The translations under genes and the position numbers were made by a program. Of a stretch of DNA of 64,000 nucleotides, positions 55,741 to 64,000 are shown one piece after another. The notes under the pieces are model-generated. The model was given only the letters and a program-made list of their open reading frames with translations, ran no database searches and was not told the DNA's origin. Every line of letters starts with the position of its first letter. Within the stretch, counting starts at the first letter, position 1. Source of the stretch: Prorocentrum cordatum (lineage: Eukaryota > Sar > Dinophyceae > Prorocentrales > Prorocentraceae); assembly GCA_963575745.1 (NCBI GenBank), contig CAUYUJ010014760.1, positions 429,501-493,500 of the forward strand, in the 5' to 3' direction.

Positions 55741-56771
55741 AGCGCCAAGAGCGATTTTGCGAGGATGTCCCAAGCGATTTGGGCTTCGACGGCAGCCGCC
55801 CCGGGCCCCGCCCCGACCCCCTTGAGGAGTCATGATGTTGTCTTTTGACCCTACTAGATAGAAACCTATCAGTCTTCGCTGTTAGGCAAAAACTACTCCA
55901 CCTCATCATCACCCAGCTCATCTCCTCTGGATCTCCTCCCTCGCCCTCCCCGTCCTCCTCATCATCCCATTCGTCGTCGTCGCCTGCCTCCTCCCCCCTC
56001 GTCGCCCTCATCCCCGCCCTCGCGCAATGCGAGCTCCAGCTCGCGCGGGGCGCGACGACGCCGACGCCCGCCGCCTAGCCCTCACTTGTCGGCAGCGCCC
56101 TCCACATGATTATTTCTCTTCTTCGTCGTCTCTTTATTCTTCTCCGTCTTCTTGTTCATTTTGCCCACCTCCCCCTCCAGCTCCGCGATCCTCTGGTTCT
56201 TCGCCCTCGCTTCCGCCCCCTGCTCCTCATGCGCCCCCCTCCTGGTCCTTCGCTCTCGCCTTCGCCTTGTCTTGCGATCGGATCGGGTTCGCTCCGCTCC
56301 ACCACGCGCAGAGAATTCATCGCCCGGTCGACGTCCGTCTTCTCCAAGTCCGCCGCCGAGGGCCCCGCGGGGTCTGTCGACGCCCCGAGGCCCCCGCGGG
56401 GGGGGGGGGAAGGGCCGACGACGCCGGCGGTTCAGGCTTGATCGTGTGTATATATATATATATTATATATATATATATAATATATATATATATATAAGGG
56501 GACCGACACATAACGATAATGATGGGTGAAGCGAGCGCGGTGCGGATAGCGAGATATCTGCAGATAGCGATATGCATCGCGACGCATCGGCATGATTGGA
56601 ATGAGGGATCGGATGGACATGGTGGGATGGGGGAAGGGGCATTGATGATCTGCGACCGTCGCGCACTGCCGCTGCAGCTGCACCATCGGCTTCCGTTGGC
56701 TGATCGTGCGACACTCGTTGCAGCCATTGCGCCGCAAGGCGTGTTGTCAGCAGGGTTCTGTTGGCATTGCC
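55741..56771. other. Intergenic, with (TA)n at 56,447-56,497
   Basis: Pyrimidine-rich sequence and a palindromic TA microsatellite. No convincing coding sequence before the ATG at 56,772. Confidence 0.55.
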
Positions 56772-58116
56772 ATGCCTAGGCCCCCCACGCACCCAACCGT
56801 CAAGGCCTTGCGGGCCCAGCATCGCAAGGAAGACGCGGCCTACTTCAACCAGAAGCTCGACTCGGCAACCGTCTACAAGGGCAATTGCCTCAAAGCCGTG
56901 AAAAAGGACGCTCGCCAGGCGGCTGCATTTTCTAGGCTTTGCGTGTCGCCGCGCATTGGTCTGGGCGTTCTACATCGCGGTTGCGTTGTATGTGCCTAAC
57001 TTGTTATATATTGTGGTGCACGGTACACGCTTGCATCTGATATGCAAATGGTACGCATGATTGCCATGTGCTTGATTGGTCGTGCATCTGATTGGCAGCG
57101 AGCGCGGTCGGCGTGATCATGCCCATGTGCATTCACTGAAATGGCGCGGGGTTGCCCCATCATAGGTAGCGAAGACCTTCACGGCAGTGGAGAAGGCGAT
57201 GATGAAGACCGAGAAAGCCGAATCTGCCTTTCGTCAAGCACCGGCAAAAGCCGACGTCCGCAAGCAGGCGCTCGGCCGTGCGACGAGTCGCATCATTGAT
57301 ATGGGTGTGGCCTCAGTCGGGTGCGCGGGCGGAAGGCCGTTGGCGTCGGGGAGCGCGGCGTGGGCCTCGAGCGGGCGCGCGGTCCCTGAGTGTCTCGTGC
57401 CTAGTGCGTTCGCGCATTGTAGATGGCGTGCGCACGCGCGCCCGATGCATTGCTCGCGCCTGCCGCGGGGGGATGGCTGGCGCATTGGAACCATAGAAAC
57501 CGAGCGCAGCTTGCGCGATGCCCATGCCCCCCCCCCCCCCCCTCCCCCGCGCCCCCCCGATGGCGATAATATTGGCATTGCGTGGTGGGGAGGGGGGGGC
57601 TTTGGGATAGCCGCGTCGGGCCATGTCGGCTCAGTTGCGTCAGCGATATACGCACCGATCCCCCAACGCCCCTCCCCCCAGCGGCCGCCCGCACCAGCCA
57701 TCGGCAAATCGGCAAAGGAGCGCCAGATGGATGCACAGAGCCGCGCAGATACCAAGTACGATCGCATTGAGAAGGCTGAGAATGCAAAGGTCACCAGGTC
57801 AGCCTGCCTTAGAGAGTTCAAGCGCACGCCAATCCATGTGGCCATGACGAGGGCGGACTGGCAAACACCATGCGTACTTTACTCAGTGTTGTGGGGGGTA
57901 GCGCATATCAGCGCGATTGCCCCCCCCCCCCCCCCACCCCACCCCACACAGGTTGAGGAAAACTTCAAGAAGTTCACTGCTGCCAAGACCCACGTGGAAG
58001 ACGCCAAGGCGGCATGGATGTCGTCCATATGCGACCGCCTTGCCGCTCTGGAGGTGCTGAACGATGCGTCAGATGCGCTCGGTCGCATCAAGGCCGAGCG
58101 CGCCCCGCGGACCTAG
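56772..58116 (+). CDS. Four-exon, Lys/Ala-rich coiled-coil-like protein
   Basis: Exon A starts at ATG 56,772 (MPRPPTHPTVKALRAQHRKE...GNCLKAVKKDARQ). Its donor is either GC after CGCCAG (56,918 region) or a GT near 56,943. Exon B starts 57,166 after CATCATAG (VAKTFTAVEKAMMKTEKAES) and ends at 57,304 with GT following. Exon C (57,698-57,789) reads IGKSAKERQMDAQSRADTKY and ends AAG|GTCACC. Exon D (57,952-58,116), after CCCCACACAG, reads VEENFKKFTAAKTHVEDAKA and ends IKAERAPRT. B-C and C-D join in phase. The introns carry C-runs before the acceptors. The protein is highly helical and charged throughout, about 165 aa, probably coiled coil. It has no catalytic motif; function unknown. Confidence 0.6.
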
Positions 58117-58501
58117 CGGTTGGGCGACGCATCGCCAGTGCGACAGACCGCGTAGCCACCATGCGGCACGCCGCGGGCGGGCAGAAACACTCAGCGGGGG
58201 GGGGGAGCGTCGCCGCCATCATCTCCGCCGCCGCACTTGCCGAACGATGGGCGTCGTTGCGGGCGGGCGGCGGTGAACCCGTGTCTTGAGAGGGGGTGGT
58301 CGGGGCACGTGGAGCGCGGTCGCGATGGCCGCGACGGGCCCCGCGACCCCCACCAACGATGTGATCGCGCGACCACGCATTGCCGGAATAGCCGTCGTTT
58401 ATGTAACCGTTTAGGCTCGAGCGAGTTTGTTCGCGTTGGCCGCCCCGCTCTCGAGGGCAGTGCTGCACTGCAGCAGAGGACATTGCTGCGCTGCAGCAGT
58501 C

Positions 58502-59114
58502 ATGGCCGTTGTGCCCAACATCGTCGCAGAGTTGAGTCACGTGATAGATCGGGTACAGACTCAGACCCGATGCGGGCTGGACCCGACAAGTTGCGCCAAT
58601 AAGCAGGTCGATAGCCTCGCTGCTAAGATCAGGAGCCTCTCGACCATCTCCGCGGAGGAGGCAACTGAGATCGCCGCCGCAATCCGCACCAACGCGCTGG
58701 GCGAGTGGGTGGACTGAGGCGCAGATCACTGAACTGTGCAGCGCAGTCGGCACGAAGTGCCACGGCATTGCTAACGCGGGGGGAGGGGGGGGGGGGGCGG
58801 CGGCAAGAAGTTGTTGCATTCCCCAAGTTCATGACGGCAAGCGAGATCGGTTCGCTCAATGGCGGCAATCTCTCCGAGAGGGCAATGACCCAGGTCGTCG
58901 TCAAGCGTGCCCACAAATTGGACATGCACACGCTGAGCGAGACGGCCAAAGGGCATATTGCCGCCGTGGTCGCCAGGGCCAGTAACGTCGAGACGACGGG
59001 TCGGGCGCGGTGCGAGCGAGCTCCTGCGGAAGGTCAAGAAGGGCCTCGGAGCTATGACAAGCTCGTCGCTGCGGCATCGCACGATATGGAAGTACGACAG
59101 CCCCATCGGATATC
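58502..59114 (+). CDS. Hypothetical helical protein with homopolymer frameshifts
   Basis: ATG at 58,502 reads MAVVPNIVAELSHVIDRVQT and SLSTISAEEATEIAAAIRTN. It stops at 58,715, but a one-base shift continues TEAQITELCSAVGTKCHGIA. A G-run at 58,780-58,798 shifts the frame again into EVVAFPKFMTASEIGSLNGG and LSERAMTQVVVKRAHKLDMH. A further shift near 59,000 gives GRGASELLRKVKKGLGAMTS and LRHRTIWKYDSPIGY. The architecture (helical N-terminus, then a conserved-looking centre) parallels the protein at 18,443. The next ATG (59,115) may simply continue this protein. No domain is identified. Confidence 0.4.
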
Positions 59115-59993
59115 ATGGCCGAGCCGTGGTACGAGGCTGCGCACAGCGACGGTGCCCCGTCTGGCGACGCATGGGATATCGAGGCGCCCGACTTTGTCAG
59201 GGCGAGCCACAGGAACGCTGGCAAGTCGGAGCGCAGCCCCGCGGGCGCTGCCATAGCGCCTGCAGCGGTCGCGCCGCCATCCGAGCTTGGGGCGTGCCAG
59301 AGCACGCTCGGGAATGGCCCGGCGCACGTGCTCTTCAGCCACGCCATGGCCGCCGCCGCCGCCGCGCCGCCGCCTGCGACGCCGTCGCAATGGTCGGCAT
59401 TGCCGCCGCCTGCGACGCCGTCGCATTGGTTGCCAGCGCAAGGGCTCGCGCCGCCGCTCAAGGTAGCAGCCCCGGGGGCCCCGCCGGCCGTGGCTGAGGT
59501 CGCGCCAGTCGCAGCGGCAGCGGCTGCCGAGCAGGCGCCTGCACCCGAGGCGGCGGCAGCGCCGCCTGGCGAGCCCCCCTTGTCGGATGAGGAGGCCGCG
59601 TTGCGCGGGAGCATTTCGACTCGCGCCGCGCCGCGCCGCCCTGCTGCGGCCGCCGACCCCCCGACGCGGACGAGGATGGCGCGGCGCGCAAGCGACCGGC
59701 CGCGCGCGGCGGCCCAGCACCGAAGGCGATTAAGGTCGCCGCGAAGGCTGCCCAGAAGAAGCCCGCCGCGGCGAAGTCCACCGCGAGGCCGTCGAAGCTC
59801 CCAGCGCCGCCCATGGGCGAGGGAGCTCCGCCCCTTCATCGCAGCGTGGGCACCGTGACCACGAACTGGAAGATGAGCACCTACAGGGCCATCGCGGGGA
59901 AAGCGGACACACGGGTCCGCTGGGGCACTGGGGACTACACCCGCCGCGAAGCGTTTGCAAAGGCGCTTGCAGTCATGGACGATCGGTCGTGAG
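59115..59993 (+). CDS. Ala/Pro-rich protein with basic histone H1-like tail
   Basis: ATG at 59,115 opens MAEPWYEAAHSDGAPSGDAW and a long Ala/Pro-rich region with a repeated PPPATPSQW/PPPATPSHW phrase. At a C6 run (about 59,657) the frame shifts. The continuation DADEDGAARKRPAARGGPAP, then KAIKVAAKAAQKKPAAAKST, is a basic Lys/Ala/Pro tail resembling histone H1-like proteins. It ends with a well-formed block, TTNWKMSTYRAIAGKADTRV and REAFAKALAVMDDRS, stopping at 59,991-59,993. The basic tail suggests nucleic-acid binding (inference). It may be the 3' part of the gene starting at 58,502. Confidence 0.45.
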
Positions 59994-60187
59994 TTGTGAT
60001 CGTCATCCTTGACTGCGTTGCGTCAGCCTTTTAACGCGGCGACGCGCTCGCCTTATGCTGACATGCGAGCACGCACGCATATATGATTGAGCTTGTTGGG
60101 TGATATTCATATGTATGTATATATATATGTATATATATATATATGCCCCCCCCCCCTGTGATCATGCATCTCCGTCTTCCGTGTTCG
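59994..60187. other. Spacer with short (TA)n
   Basis: TA repeats at 60,113-60,143, then C-run; no coding signal. Confidence 0.6.
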
Positions 60188-61523
60188 CTCTCTCCCTCTC
60201 TCCTTCTCTCTCGCTGTATCCCTCTCTCTCGTTTTGTTGTTCTCTCTTTGCGTTTGTCTCTCGCGCTGTCTGTGATTGTCTGCTGCTGTCTTCGACTGTT
60301 TGTCTTTCGCGCTCTCTGTGATTGTGTTTGAGCTTTTCCAGCTTTTCCGAAAGATTACCTTCGTGAAAAAAAAAAAAAACATTATGTGTTCCAGCTTTTC
60401 CAGCTTTTCCCAGAGACTACCCTGGTGAAAAACCTTGTGTTTTCCAGCTTTTCCAACTTTTCCAGCTTTTCCCAGAGACGACCCTAATGAAAAACCTTGT
60501 GTTTTCCAGCTTTTCAAACTTTTCCAGCTTTTCCCAGAGATTACCCCTGTGAAAAACCTCATGTTTTCCCGCTTTTCCAGCTTTTCCCAGGAACTACCCG
60601 AATGAAATACATTATGTTTTCCAGCTTTTCCAGCTTTTCCCAGAGACTACCCTGGTGAAAAACATTGTGTTTTCCCATTTTCCAGCTTTTCCCAGAGAGT
60701 ACCTTTGTGAAGAACTTTGTGTTTTCTAGCTTTTCCAGCTCTTCCAGTTTGTCCCAGAGACTACCCTGGTGAAAAACATTATGTTTTCCAGCTTTTCCAG
60801 CTTTTCCCAGAAACTACCATCGTGAAACACATCGTGTTTTCCAGCTGTTCCAGCTTTTCCCAGAGACTACCCGGGTGAAAAACCTTTATCATGGTAGTCT
60901 ATGGGAAAAGCTGGGAAAACTGGAAAAGCTGTAAAACACAATATTTTTTCACCAGGGTACCCTCTGGGAAAAACTGGAAAAGCTGGAAAACACAATGTGT
61001 TTCATCCGGGTAATCTCTGGGAAAACATGGAAAAGCTGGAAAACGCAATATTTTTTCACAAGGATAATCTCTGGGAAAAACTGGAAAAGCTGGAAAACAC
61101 CATGTTTTTTTTTTTTCACAAGGGTAGTCTCCGGGAAAAGCTGGAAAATATCGAAAACAATGTTTGTTTCACCAGGGTAATCTCTGGGAAAAGCTGGAAA
61201 ACCTGGAAAAGCGGGAAAACAAAAGGTTTTTCATTAGGGTAGTCTCTGGGAAAAGCTAGAAAAACTTGCAAACACAAGGTTTTCCACCAGGGTAGTCTCT
61301 GGGAAAAGCTGGAAAAGCTGGAAAAGCTGGAAACAAAAGGTTTTTCACGAGGTTAATCTTTAGGAAAAACTGGAAAAGCTCAAACACAATCACAGAGAGC
61401 GTGGAAGACAAACAATCGGAGACAGCAGCAGACAATCACAGAGAGCGCGAGAGACAAACGCAAAGAGATAACAACAAAACGAGAGAGAGGGAGAGAGCGA
61501 GAGAGAAGGAGAGAGGGAGAGAG
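60188..61523. repeat. 1.3-kb fold-back palindrome built of CCAGCTTTT repeats
   Basis: The left arm has CTCTCTCCCTCTCTCC sequence, then TGTCTGTGATTGTCTGCTGC, then tandem 53-63 bp units containing TTTTCCAGCTTTTCCCAGAG and CCCTGGTGAAAAAC. Near 60,890 the orientation flips, and the right arm holds the reverse complements in mirrored order, ending GGAGAGAGGGAGAGAG at 61,523. Spacer is essentially absent. Arms differ by indels in unit number. Confidence 0.88.
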
Positions 61524-61528
61524 TGTCG

Positions 61529-61910
61529 TTGCGTAACGAGCGTGCGGCCATGTGGCCTTGTGTTCGAGCACAGTGATGGAAACCAGTTTTTTGGGTTCCC
61601 TCCTGGGTCCGCGTCCGCCACGGGGGGGCATCAGTTTTTTTGATGCCCCTCCAGAGTAGCGCCGTGGAAGCGCTTCGCAGTGTCAAAGTTTTGGTTTGTT
61701 GTGTGGTATCTTCACTGATGCCGAGTCGTTGCTGGCGCCCTTGCGCAACGGGCGTCCGACCATGTGGCCCTGCGTTCGGGCGCAGTGATGGTAGCCCGTT
61801 TGTTGGGTTCCCTCCCGGGCCCGCGCCCGCCACAGAGGGGCATCCTTTTTTGGATGCCCCTCCAGAGTAGCGCCGTGGAAGTGCTCTGCAGTGTCGAAGA
61901 CTTGGTTTGC
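61529..61910. repeat. 212-bp direct duplication with T-loop hairpins
   Basis: TTGCGTAACGAGCGTGCGGCC (61,529) and TTGCGCAACGGGCGTCCGACC (61,741) start two similar units. Each contains a hairpin: GGGGCATC-loop-GATGCCCC at 61,625-61,649, and GGGGCATCC-T6-GGATGCCCC at 61,837-61,860. Each is followed by TCCAGAGTAGCGCCGTGGAA. Confidence 0.85.
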
Positions 61911-61919
61911 GCATGAACA

Positions 61920-62180
61920 TGCGGGGAGGAGACAGGTTGAAAGGAGAGGGCGGGGAGGGAGAGGGGGAGGATGAGGAGGAGGAGGAGGAGGAGGAGGAGG
62001 AGGAGGAAGAGGACGAGGAGGAGGAGGAAGAGGAGGAGGAGGAGGGGGAGGGGAGGAAAAGGGGGAGGATGAGGAGGAGGAGGAGGACGACGACGACGAC
62101 GACGATGAGGATGATGATGAGGAGGAGGACGACGACGAGGAGGATGAGAAAGAAGGCGAAATGCATGATCACACATCACA

Positions 62181-62232
<52 letters not shown>
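61920..62232. repeat. (GGA)n tract and 52-bp poly-G
   Basis: GGA/GAC triplets to about 62,150, then 52 consecutive G at 62,181-62,232. Glu-rich open frames are artefacts. Confidence 0.92.
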
Positions 62233-62340
62233 CGAGCGCATGTATATATATAATGTTAATGCCGCGCGACTCGTTGCAGTTCCACGGTCTTGGCATGTCT
62301 CGCCGCAACAATCAGGGCCACCGGCGCTGACTCAACTTAG

Positions 62341-63873
62341 GCGGCATGGTCGACAAGTATTGCATTTTACTATGGAATACCCACACCGACGAATAGACTG
62401 TACTCTGCGCAACTCCACGCTATCCATCGCGGTCTGCCCGAATGCAGCGCAGCGGGCTGGACCCCTTATAGGCAAGATGGCTGCATACTGTGTCGTGTAA
62501 GTCGCACAAGCCCAATGCCTTTCAAGTCATGCGCATGCGCGCCAGTCATGCCTTGCGTGTACCATGCATCGTATCAGTTGCGCCAGTCGTCTGTGATAGG
62601 AAAGGGTCGAGTTTGTTGAGATTGGCTAAGTCTTCGCATGGCCGGCCGTGTCTTGTGGCCGAGCCTCGTGCGCATTGGAACTGATGCAATCGCGCAGGCA
62701 CGTCATGCCAGTCATGCATAACTGCGCTGCTGGGCCAACACCAATGGAACGCGTGACCATGGACGAGGCCGTGTGCGATGCAACGACATTCGCACGTGGC
62801 GCGTGCTGCGGGGCGCCCTTATCCGTGGTGTCCATGAGATACATGCAATATGTGCGTCGCATTCAGTTATATCATCCGTAGCAGTTTTGACGCCAGTCGA
62901 TGGCATGGCGTCGTCGACGCCGCGACAGCGACCCGCGTCTCGCACGGCGGACGCCGAAGCCCTCGTCGAGATCCACCGCGGACCGTGCATCTCCGAACGA
63001 GAACTTTCCACGCGTTCAACTATATCAGAGACAATGGCATGCCAGATGCAGTCCCAAGGGCTGCACAATATCGTGCAAAAGAGGTGGTCGCTGCAAAAGA
63101 ATAGACACCTTACGGGCACTTGCTGCAATGCGTTGACATGCAATTTGAAAACAGCCAGCCATTCCAAAACTGGGCGTGTTCACCAGGACCCATGATGCAT
63201 GCCGCGTGCGAGGCTAGCAGCGGGCGCAGGTCGTCGATGCGACAGCAGCTGTGCAGGCACCCGTGTACGCCAGCACGCCCACGGCGAATTTGCCGCCACT
63301 TTGACGGGATCTCGCCACGAGACCCGTTGGCCAAAGGCAGACGAGCATCTCTCCAACGAAGACGCGAGGTTTGTCGCGCCAGCGGCAAGAGTTGCCATGG
63401 CGCGCAAACTTCCAGGCGGCATCGGCCACTCGTTGCGCATCCTTCTCAAGAGGTTGTTCTTCAACGCCAGCGCTGGCGAAGTCAATTTCAAGACTACGGG
63501 CGTAGCGCTCGATATGTCTGATAATGGCGACGGCGCGGCGCGCGCGCGACACTGGTCGCGAAGCTGGAACGAACGCACCGCCGGGGGCCAGGAAGCACTG
63601 CGGGAGCTGAACATGAGCAAATGGCACGCGGGGGCCAAGCCGTGCGCCATATGCAGAGAGATGGTAACTCAGAAGTTCGATTATAGCGTGCATGACGCGA
63701 CAGGCTGGTACGTGTCAGACGCATCTATAGACAAAAGCGAGTGGGTCACAAACGCAGAAGAAACCGTCGTTGCGATCCGTCGCAGGAACCGCCCCCACTG
63801 GGAACGGATGGATCATGGCGAGATAAATGCTGGACGATTCAGGGCGCTCACGCAGCTTAGCGGGTGGAACTAG
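62341..63873 (+). CDS. Multi-exon Cys-containing hypothetical gene (edges tentative)
   Basis: A first recognisable exon follows CTGACTCAACTTAG at 62,341. It reads LYSAQLHAIHRGLPECSAAG and ends before GTAAGT at 62,497. A second, after ATCGCGCAG (62,698), reads HVMPVMHNCAAGPTPMERVT. A third, after CATCCGTAG (about 62,880), reads ASRTADAEALVEIHRG. A long final reading in frame 1 (from about 63,260) gives HETRWPKADEHLSNEDARFV, LRILLKRLFFNASAGEVNF, KPCAICREMVTQKFDYSVHD and a stop at 63,873. Cys-x2-Cys pairs recur, so metal binding is plausible. Exon junction phases were not all resolved and a frameshift near 63,020 is likely. Family unknown; the gene may continue upstream. Confidence 0.45.
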
Positions 63874-64000
63874 CACCCAGATCATATGGCACTCGACCCC
63901 GATTTGGGGTGCGGGGTCATGTCGATGCCGTGCTTCGATTGGATGCATGTTTATGTCGTAGGCGGCATCGTTGATAAAGAGACCACTGCCTTCCCCAGCG
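63874..64000. other. 3' flank, nothing identified
   Basis: Short downstream sequence without coding or repeat signal. Confidence 0.5.

Overview
The window looks like nuclear DNA from a dinoflagellate. It is GC-rich and gene-poor. It is crowded with microsatellites, satellites and decayed non-LTR retrotransposons. It has spliceable GT-AG introns, an alveolin-like (IMC/pellicle) coding remnant, and long runs of same-strand genes with no recognisable relatives outside such genomes. No bacterial operon or ribosome-binding-site logic is visible. The assignment rests on composition and gene style; no rRNA or spliced-leader gene is present to settle it. Many reading frames break at homopolymers, so some 'broken' genes may be intact genes with assembly indels.

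Layout. (1) 0-4.7 kb: plus-strand LINE with endonuclease, reverse transcriptase (VVDD) and RNase H parts. A duplicated RNase H start surrounds a methyltransferase-like insert. (2) 5.5-7.1 kb: hypothetical ORF and alveolin-like remnant. (3) 8.35-10.43 kb: the cleanest gene in the window, a minus-strand, intronless PDI/thioredoxin-fold protein. (4) 11-17.2 kb: microsatellites, a minisatellite flanked by inverted repeats, and GC-rich DNA without a convincing gene.

(5) 17,174-33,171: the most interesting segment. A 14-bp perfect inverted repeat (CTTAGATGGGTGCG) lies at the outer edge of two AT-rich tracts. Between them are more than 40 copies of a short palindrome, AGCGG-N5/6-CCGCT usually followed by TTTGC or TTCGC, which I do not see elsewhere in the window. 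They cluster between genes. The genes are all on the plus strand: a poly-Q/A protein, a Pro-rich two-exon protein, a Cys/His Asp/Arg-rich protein, a 92-aa Cys-rich protein interrupted by an introner-like intron, a long Cys/Lys/Glu-rich protein, and a DDE-transposase-like protein. I read this as a candidate 16-kb multi-gene DNA transposon with its own repeat vocabulary. A 750-bp poly-C tract precedes the transposase-like gene.

(6) 33.2-40.3 kb: decayed minus-strand ORFs and a 5'-truncated minus-strand LINE with RNase H. (7) 40.9-46.6 kb: tandem-repeat block dominated by an ~81-bp satellite (about 60 copies) whose unit contains 18-bp palindromic arms. (8) 46.9-63.9 kb: a second plus-strand gene series with introns whose phases can be matched, including a Gly-Asp-Ser-Tyr repeat protein, a coiled-coil-like four-exon gene and a basic-tailed protein. 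It is interspersed with 26-27-bp palindromes, a 73-bp tandem repeat, a 1.3-kb fold-back palindrome and a 212-bp duplication with T-loop hairpins.

Functional links are limited. The retroelements and the 16-kb element supply mobility functions, the PDI-like and alveolin-like genes are host-type, and most other proteins remain unrecognised.
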